From Paracoccus lutimaris (GTDB lineage Bacteria > Pseudomonadota > Alphaproteobacteria > Rhodobacterales > Rhodobacteraceae): 62,639 bases of DNA. The notes below the pieces were generated by a model. The model did no database searches and was not told the DNA's origin. It worked only from the letters and a program-made list of their open reading frames with translations. How positions within the stretch are numbered: position 1 is the stretch's first letter; every line of letters starts with the position of its first letter. The DNA lies in assembly GCF_003337565.1 (NCBI RefSeq), contig NZ_QPJL01000020.1, positions 1 through 62,639 on the forward strand, given 5' to 3'. This document shows, piece after piece, positions 57,894 through 62,639 of this stretch. The translations under genes and the position numbers were made by a program.

Positions 57894-58343
57894 ATGCGTC
57901 ATCTGTTGCTTGCCGCGATGCTGCTGATGCCGGTGCCGGCTCTGGCCGAGGGGCTGGCGATCCTGCCGGTGAAGCTGCTGGATACCTCGCATGAGGCGCA
58001 GGACCAGCGCGGCGATCATGCCCGGCGGCTGGAGCTGATGGCCGGGGTGCTGGCGCAGGAGATGCCGGGCCGGCTGGTCGCGCCCGAGACCATCGCCAGC
58101 GCCTGCCAGCGCCAAAGCGCCGATTGTCTGGTGGCGATGCTGCGCGATCAGGGCGCAGATCGGGGGCTGTTCATCGTCGTGCAGAAATCCAGCACGCTGA
58201 TCCTGCAAGCATTCGCCAGCCTTGTTGACGTGCCCAGCGGCCAGCTGATCCTGCACAAGGAGCTGAGCTTTCGCGGCGATAATGACGAAGCCTGGCGCCG
58301 CGCCGGGCATTTCATGGCCGGTCAGCTGCGCGAGGGCGATTGA
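57894..58343 (+). CDS. DUF2380 family exported protein
   Basis: A 149-residue protein with a signal peptide (RHLLLAAMLLMPVPALA-EG) and two paired-Cys positions in ASACQRQSADCLVAMLRDQG. LAILPVKLLDTSHEAQDQRG and SFRGDNDEAWRRAGHFMA fit DUF2380. Function unknown. Frame extensions upstream are in non-coding sequence. Overlaps the convergent TfoX-C gene by 22 bp. Confidence 0.75.
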   Translation: MRHLLLAAMLLMPVPALAEGLAILPVKLLDTSHEAQDQRGDHARRLELMAGVLAQEMPGRLVAPETIASACQRQSADCLVAMLRDQGADRGLFIVVQKSSTLILQAFASLVDVPSGQLILHKELSFRGDNDEAWRRAGHFMAGQLREGD

Positions 58344-58666
58344 GATACCACCAGCCCGATCTCGCGCAGCGCTGCCTCGATCCCGGTAGGGGTAGTGATG
58401 CGCGTTTCGGCCACCAGCGCGTCGAATTTCACCCGCAGCGCCGCCTTTTCCTCGCCCCGGCAATCGTTCCATGGCCGGCCTTGCAGCGCCATCTGCAACA
58501 CGTAATAGCCGATGAAATGCGGTCGTTCCCCGGCCAGCAGCAGGGCGCGATAGGCCTCATGCGCGCCCCTGCGGCGCAGGGTCTCGGCGTCGGGAATGCC
58601 GGCCGCGATCAGGCTTTGGGCGGTGGCGGGGCCGATATTTTGGATATCGGTCAGGTCGGTGGTCAT
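58322..58666 (-). CDS. TfoX/Sxy C-terminal domain protein
   Basis: A 114-residue protein. DIQNIGPATAQSLIAAGI is a helix-hairpin-helix and TLRRRGAHEAYRALLLAG with the later ALQGRPWND complete the TfoX C-terminal domain. The N-terminal half of full TfoX is not present. In some bacteria TfoX regulates competence; in this short form the role is unknown. Confidence 0.82.
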   Translation of the reverse strand: MTTDLTDIQNIGPATAQSLIAAGIPDAETLRRRGAHEAYRALLLAGERPHFIGYYVLQMALQGRPWNDCRGEEKAALRVKFDALVAETRITTPTGIEAALREIGLVVSQSPSRS

Positions 58667-58924
58667 GGGTCGCGTTCCGGGTTGCCGGTCATGCGTCCGA
58701 TCATGGGCGTTTCACGCGGCCGCGCCAAGGGGCGCTGCGATTCCGGGCCAGGATATGATATGGTTTCCGGATGCGCTGCCACAGGGATGCCCGTGCTGCC
58801 AAGCGCCGCAATTCGAGCTGAATCCATGTCTATCCATATGATATAAAAACCGGTTTTTCGCGGGCCATGGGGCGCGCTGATCCCGGGCATCAGAATGTAA
58901 ACAAGTCACCAAGGAGGTAATGAG
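58667..58924. other. 258-bp intergenic region with a 14-bp palindrome
   Basis: No gene is seen. It contains the perfect palindrome AAAAACCGGTTTTT (58845-58858) in an AT-rich patch (CATATGATATAAAA), 66 bp before the PIG-L gene; an operator or promoter for that gene is possible. Confidence 0.5.
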
Positions 58925-60766
58925 ATGGCACTGCCGACCGACCAGAACGGGGATGGCAAGATCAGCAACATGACCATCGTCTCGCATATCGACGATGACC
59001 TGCTGTTCATGAACCCCGATATCCGCGACGCCATTGAATCCGGCGCCGAACATACCACGGTCTATATCACCGCAGGCGATGCCGGGCGTGATGACGCCTA
59101 TTGGCTGGGCCGCGAAGCCGGCGCCAGGGCGGCCTATGCCGACATGGCCGGCAGCAGCGACTGGATCGAGGAAACCGTGACGCTGAGCGGCGGCGGCAGC
59201 AGCTTCCAGATCACCACCGCCTATCTGGCCAGCCAGCCGCAGGTCAGGCTGTATTTCCTGCGCGTCCCCGATGGCGGCAATGGCAACGGGTTCGCCGCTC
59301 AGGGCTATGAGAGCCTGCAAAAGCTGTGGCGGGGCGAGCTTGACACGGTCGGCAGCACGGACGGGCAGAACACCTATAGCCGGCTGGATCTGGTGCGCGT
59401 GATCGAGGCGCTGATCAGCCGTCACGGCGCCGACCGGGTGATGATGCAGGATCACGAAACGGAATACATGAGCCAGGACCATTCGGATCATGTCCATGCC
59501 TCGCTTTTTGCCGGGACGGCGGCGTCGCTGGCGATGGCGGATGCCGAGGGCTATGTCGGATATGGCACGCGCTGGCTGCCGGCCAATGTCAGCCCGGAAG
59601 ATGTCGCCCTGTCGCGCGAAACGCTGTTTGAATATGTCGTCCACGATGCCGTTCTGGACATGGGCACGGATGCCGAGGGCAATCCGATCATCTCGTCGCT
59701 TTATGAAAACTGGCTGAACCGGCAGTATTACACCGATGATTTCCAGTACACGCCCCCCGATACCTGGGCGCGCGACCGCAACATGCGCGCATTGGGGGAC
59801 GTGAACGGGGATGGCGTGGCCGATCTGGCGGGGTTCAGCGATTTCGGAGTCGAAGTCATGGCCTCGCGCGACGAGGGATTTCGTGCCGAGACGCGCTGGC
59901 TGAGCGATTTTTCATACCAGAATGGCGGCTGGCGGCTGGCCCAGCACGAACGTGTCCTGGCCGACGTGAATGGCGACGGGCGCGAGGATGTGGTCGGCTT
60001 TGGCGGCTCGGCGGTGCTGGTGGGACTGTCCACTGGTTCAGGCTTTCAGGGGGTCGCGGCCTGGTCGCGGAACTATGCCAGCGATACCGGCTGGAACGCG
60101 CTGCGCCATGAGCGCACGGCGGCGGATGTGAACGGCGACGGCCGCGCCGATCTGGTGGCCTTTGGCGAATATGGGGTCAGCGTTTCGCTGTCGAACGGCA
60201 CCGGCTTTGGTGCCGCGCAGACATGGGCCAGCGGTTACGCCTATCAAAGCGGCGGCTGGCGGGTCGCGCGCCATGAACGCCTGCTGGCCGATGTGAATGG
60301 TGATGGCCGCGACGATATCGTCGGCTTTGGCTATGCGGGGGTGCAGGTCTCGCTGTCCACGGGCACGGGCTTTCAATACGTGGGGCGGTGGACCCTCGAT
60401 TTCGGCGAGACAGCCGGCTGGCGGGTCGACACGCATGAGCGCGCCATGGGCGATGTGAACGGCGACGGTCGGGCCGATATTGTCGGCTTTGGCTCGGGTG
60501 GTGTTCTGGTCGCGCTTTCGACCGGCACCGGCTTTGCCACCGCGGTACTGTGGTCCAGCGATTTTTGCAGCGATTCCGGCTGGAATGCCGCGCAACATGA
60601 CCGGATGCTGGCTGATGTGAATGGCGACGGCTTGGACGATATCGTCGCCTGGGGCGCGGACGGGCTTGAGATCGCCCTGTCCGACGGTGACAGCTTTTAC
60701 GCCGTCGATCCCGACCTGTTCTATGTGACCGGCGGCGATTCCGGCGATCCGTTGCAATTCGTCTGA
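58925..60766 (+). CDS. PIG-L deacetylase domain fused to FG-GAP/VCBS repeats
   Basis: A 613-residue protein. Residues 1-14 hold an EF-hand-like [14 protein letters not shown] (LmbE-like) zinc deacetylase domain follows, with [13 protein letters not shown] (H21, D23, D24) and QDHSDHVHA as second metal motif. From about residue 289 come six 54-55-residue FG-GAP/VCBS repeats (DVNGDGxxDIVGFG), calcium-binding beta-propeller blades. No signal peptide is seen, although such repeats usually act outside the cell; a type I or other leaderless export is inferred. Substrate unknown, N-acetyl sugars likely. GGAGG before ATG. Confidence 0.87.
   Translation: MALPTDQNGDGKISNMTIVSHIDDDLLFMNPDIRDAIESGAEHTTVYITAGDAGRDDAYWLGREAGARAAYADMAGSSDWIEETVTLSGGGSSFQITTAYLASQPQVRLYFLRVPDGGNGNGFAAQGYESLQKLWRGELDTVGSTDGQNTYSRLDLVRVIEALISRHGADRVMMQDHETEYMSQDHSDHVHASLFAGTAASLAMADAEGYVGYGTRWLPANVSPEDVALSRETLFEYVVHDAVLDMGTDAEGNPIISSLYENWLNRQYYTDDFQYTPPDTWARDRNMRALGDVNGDGVADLAGFSDFGVEVMASRDEGFRAETRWLSDFSYQNGGWRLAQHERVLADVNGDGREDVVGFGGSAVLVGLSTGSGFQGVAAWSRNYASDTGWNALRHERTAADVNGDGRADLVAFGEYGVSVSLSNGTGFGAAQTWASGYAYQSGGWRVARHERLLADVNGDGRDDIVGFGYAGVQVSLSTGTGFQYVGRWTLDFGETAGWRVDTHERAMGDVNGDGRADIVGFGSGGVLVALSTGTGFATAVLWSSDFCSDSGWNAAQHDRMLADVNGDGLDDIVAWGADGLEIALSDGDSFYAVDPDLFYVTGGDSGDPLQFV
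59789..60763 (+). repeat. Six in-frame FG-GAP repeat units (about 162-165 bp)
   Basis: Units share GACGTGAACGGGGATGG-like cores coding DVNGDG; the first five are followed by HER/HDR at their ends and the last is partial. DNA identity between units is only moderate, so the array is old rather than recently expanded. Confidence 0.85.
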
Positions 60767-60855
60767 CACCGGCCTTTGGCTGGCGTGGGCGGCGATCCGC
60801 TTTCCAAGGACGGCGCTTTCCTGTATCAGCGCCCCATTCCCAAGGATTGCCGCCC

Positions 60856-62184
60856 ATGACCGACCATTCCGCAGCGCCCAAGAAGCTGTTCATCAAGACC
60901 TATGGCTGCCAGATGAACGTCTATGACAGCCAGCGCATGGCCGAGGCCATGGGGTCCGAGGGCTATGTCCTGACGGAAAATCAGGCCGAGGCGGACATGG
61001 TGCTGCTGAACACCTGCCATATCCGCGAAAAAGCCGCCGAAAAGCTCTATTCCGACCTTGGCCGGCTGAAGCCCCTCAAGGCCGAGCGTCCCGATCTGAA
61101 GATCGGCGTCGCCGGCTGCGTGGCCCAGGCCGAGGGCGAGGAGATCCAGCGCCGCATGCCCCTGGTCGATCTGGTCGTCGGCCCGCAGGCCTATCACCGC
61201 CTGCCCGCCATGGTGCGCGCAGGCGGCGGCGTCGATACCGAATTCCCCACTGAGGACAAGTTCGAGCACCTGCCGAAAGCCGCCGCCACCCGCCGCGCGC
61301 CGGCGGCATTTCTGACCGTGCAGGAAGGCTGCGACAAGTTCTGCGCCTTTTGCGTCGTGCCCTATACGCGCGGCGCCGAGGTCTCGCGCCCGGCATCGCG
61401 CATCCTGTCCGAGGCCCGCGATCTGGTCTCGCGCGGGGTGCGCGAGATCACGCTTCTGGGCCAGAACGTCAACGGCTGGCATGGCGAGGCCCCGCAGGGC
61501 GGCGAATGGGGCTTTGGCCGCCTGATCCGCGCCATTGCCGAGATCGACGGGCTGGACCGCATCCGCTATACGACCAGCCACCCCAACGACATGGCCGATG
61601 ACCTGATCGACGCCCATCGCGATGAGCCCAAGCTGATGCCCTATCTGCATCTGCCGGTGCAATCGGGCAGCAACCGCATCCTGAAGGCCATGAACCGCAA
61701 GCACACGGTCGCCGAATATCTGCGCCTGATCGAGCGCATCCGCGAGGCGCGGCCCGATATCCTGCTGACCAGTGATTTCATCGTCGGCTTCCCCGGCGAA
61801 ACCGATCAGGACCATGCCGACACGCTGGACCTCGTGCGGCGCGTGGGTTTTGGCACGGCCTTCAGCTTCAAGTATTCGCCGCGTCCGGGGACGCCCGCCT
61901 ATGACCGGCCGCTGATCGATGATGCGGTGGCCGATGCGCGCCTGCAGGAACTTCAGGCGCTGCTGAGCGCCCAGCAAAAGGCCGCGCAGGAAAGCATGGT
62001 CGGGCGCGAACTGAGCGTGCTTTTCGAAAAGCCGGGCCGGCTTGAGGGGCAGATGGTGGGCAAGTCCGACTATCTGCACGCGGTTTTCGTCGCGGCGCCC
62101 CAGGCGCGTGTCGGCGATCTGGTCCGCGTCCGCATCACCCACAGCGCCCCGAATTCGCTGGCCGGCGAGCTGCTGGCCGCCTGA
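60856..62184 (+). CDS. miaB: tRNA-2-methylthio-N6-isopentenyladenosine synthase MiaB
   Basis: A 442-residue methylthiotransferase acting on A37 of tRNAs reading UNN codons. The UPF0004 domain has C18 (TYGCQMN), C in [11 protein letters not shown] and C in VAGCVAQ; the radical-SAM triad is C159, C163 and C166 ([17 protein letters not shown]); the TRAM domain is C-terminal ([20 protein letters not shown]). ATG 60856 has AAGGA 9 bp upstream. Confidence 0.96.
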   Translation: MTDHSAAPKKLFIKTYGCQMNVYDSQRMAEAMGSEGYVLTENQAEADMVLLNTCHIREKAAEKLYSDLGRLKPLKAERPDLKIGVAGCVAQAEGEEIQRRMPLVDLVVGPQAYHRLPAMVRAGGGVDTEFPTEDKFEHLPKAAATRRAPAAFLTVQEGCDKFCAFCVVPYTRGAEVSRPASRILSEARDLVSRGVREITLLGQNVNGWHGEAPQGGEWGFGRLIRAIAEIDGLDRIRYTTSHPNDMADDLIDAHRDEPKLMPYLHLPVQSGSNRILKAMNRKHTVAEYLRLIERIREARPDILLTSDFIVGFPGETDQDHADTLDLVRRVGFGTAFSFKYSPRPGTPAYDRPLIDDAVADARLQELQALLSAQQKAAQESMVGRELSVLFEKPGRLEGQMVGKSDYLHAVFVAAPQARVGDLVRVRITHSAPNSLAGELLAA

Positions 62185-62497
62185 GCGCAGGGACATTGCC
62201 GATGCGCCGTGCCCTGCCCCAAGGGGGCGCGGACGCGGCATGTTTCGCGGTCAGGTCGCTGAATAGCCACTATCGACTGGCAGCGGCGCGCCATTGACGT
62301 CTCGCGCGGCCCGAGAGATCAGACCCGCGCCTTCAACCAAGAGATCGATGTACCCACGCCCCTCGGGTCGGGAGATATCACGGAATTCGACCTGACCATT
62401 GCCGATAGGGGCGCAATGAGTTGATGGCGCTGGATGGCATTGCCGTCCGGTTCCAGCGGTCGCCGCCACAATTGTTCAGCCGCAGCTATAATGCCAG
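62185..62497. other. Gap between miaB and the right-edge IS fragment
   Basis: No intact gene. A minus-strand frame ending at 62251 looks like the tail of a short-chain dehydrogenase and is listed separately. GCAGGGAC/GTGCCCTGC (62188-62216) is an imperfect stem that could end miaB transcripts. Confidence 0.4.
62251..62400 (-). pseudogene. Possible remnant of a short-chain dehydrogenase C-terminus
   Basis: The minus-strand frame ends with ISRAARDVNGAPLPVDSGYS-AT-stop, close to the usual SDR ending (VNGAxLPVDGGYSA). Upstream of about 62400 similarity stops, so only a tail remains, presumably cut by the neighbouring IS event. Similarity is judged by eye. Confidence 0.4.
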
Positions 62498-62638
62498 TTA
62501 CAAGAATCTCAGTCTTGAGCCGCCATAGCGCTGCGGGCTGAAGCTGGCGACGCGGCGGGCGTTCTTGAGTTTGTTGAAGCAGCGCTCTACGGCCACACGC
62601 AGCTTGCGGGACTTGCGCATCGGGATGACCGGTACGAC
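62498..62638 (-). pseudogene. IS5-type transposase C-terminal fragment, runs off right edge
   Basis: The minus-strand frame from the right edge reads VIPMRKSRKLRVAVERCFNK then LKNARRVASFS, the IS5-family C-terminal region (ERCFNKLKNARRVATR). A stretch of about 20 codons after RKLRVAV seems missing relative to full copies, and the end (PQRYGGSRLRFL-stop) departs from the family, so the copy is decayed. Confidence 0.65.
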
Positions 62639-62639
62639 G

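Overview
The window is a high-GC alphaproteobacterial chromosome segment that I assign to Rhodobacteraceae, most likely genus Paracoccus. The class III aminotransferase at 56327-57688 closely resembles, as I remember it, the Paracoccus denitrificans omega-transaminase, and its predicted PLP lysine falls at residue 285. Other family marks are the dnaX-ybaB-recR order, an IspDF fusion, DUF6456/DUF6477 proteins, a CtrA-type box, and short intergenic repeats with a GGATATTT core. Most of the window is ordinary core chromosome. Damaged insertion sequences sit only at the two ends.

Layout. 1-1200: end of an IS3-family element inserted in an IS630-like element, then a non-coding stretch. 1.2-10 kb: MFS exporter, DUF599, DUF465, Hsp20, recR/ybaB/dnaX (minus), a beta-lactamase-fold hydrolase and Uup. 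10-13 kb: a methyltransferase and groESL (minus) with CIRCE and a sigma70 promoter. 13-21 kb: glycosyltransferase, TraB/GumN, Mn pyrophosphatase, HAD protein, ribF-ycgN-ltaE. 21-23 kb: ispDF-pgpA-pncC (minus). 23-28 kb: rpiA-gor and hflK-hflC. 28-34.3 kb: AI-2E permease, TPP riboswitch-tenA, NUDIX, a fused carnitine-dehydrogenase-like/thioesterase protein, DegP and IalB. 34.3-43.7 kb: two related candidate small RNAs, a HerA-like ATPase, a divergent DUF6477/DUF6456 pair, peroxiredoxin, lipA, tRNA-Leu(CAA), purL and a LysR regulator. 43.8-52.4 kb: a fused indolepyruvate ferredoxin oxidoreductase-type enzyme, murI, and ccmE, ccmF, ccmH with an endolysin-holin pair between ccmE and ccmF. 52.4-62.6 kb: enoyl-CoA hydratase, NUDIX, DUF983, PleD-like cyclase, DUF3572, omega-transaminase, DUF2380, TfoX-C, a PIG-L/FG-GAP protein, miaB, and an IS5-type fragment.

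How genes work together. CcmE, CcmF and CcmH act in cytochrome c maturation. The endolysin-holin pair within that block has a perfect TTAA-N7-TTAA box in front of it and resembles the detached lysis cassette of the Rhodobacter capsulatus gene transfer agent (RcGTA). The DUF6477/DUF6456 pair 12 kb away resembles the GafA activator locus of the same system. No GTA structural genes are in view, so they would have to be elsewhere in the genome.

Most novel signals: the two dispersed GTA-type loci; two minus-strand candidate sRNAs sharing a hairpin with a CCUCCC loop and a terminator; a carnitine-dehydrogenase/thioesterase fusion whose dehydrogenase half has lost key motifs while the thioesterase half looks intact; a PleD-like cyclase without its phospho-acceptor and I-site; two AT-rich codon-usage patches inside core genes; and five copies of one intergenic repeat.
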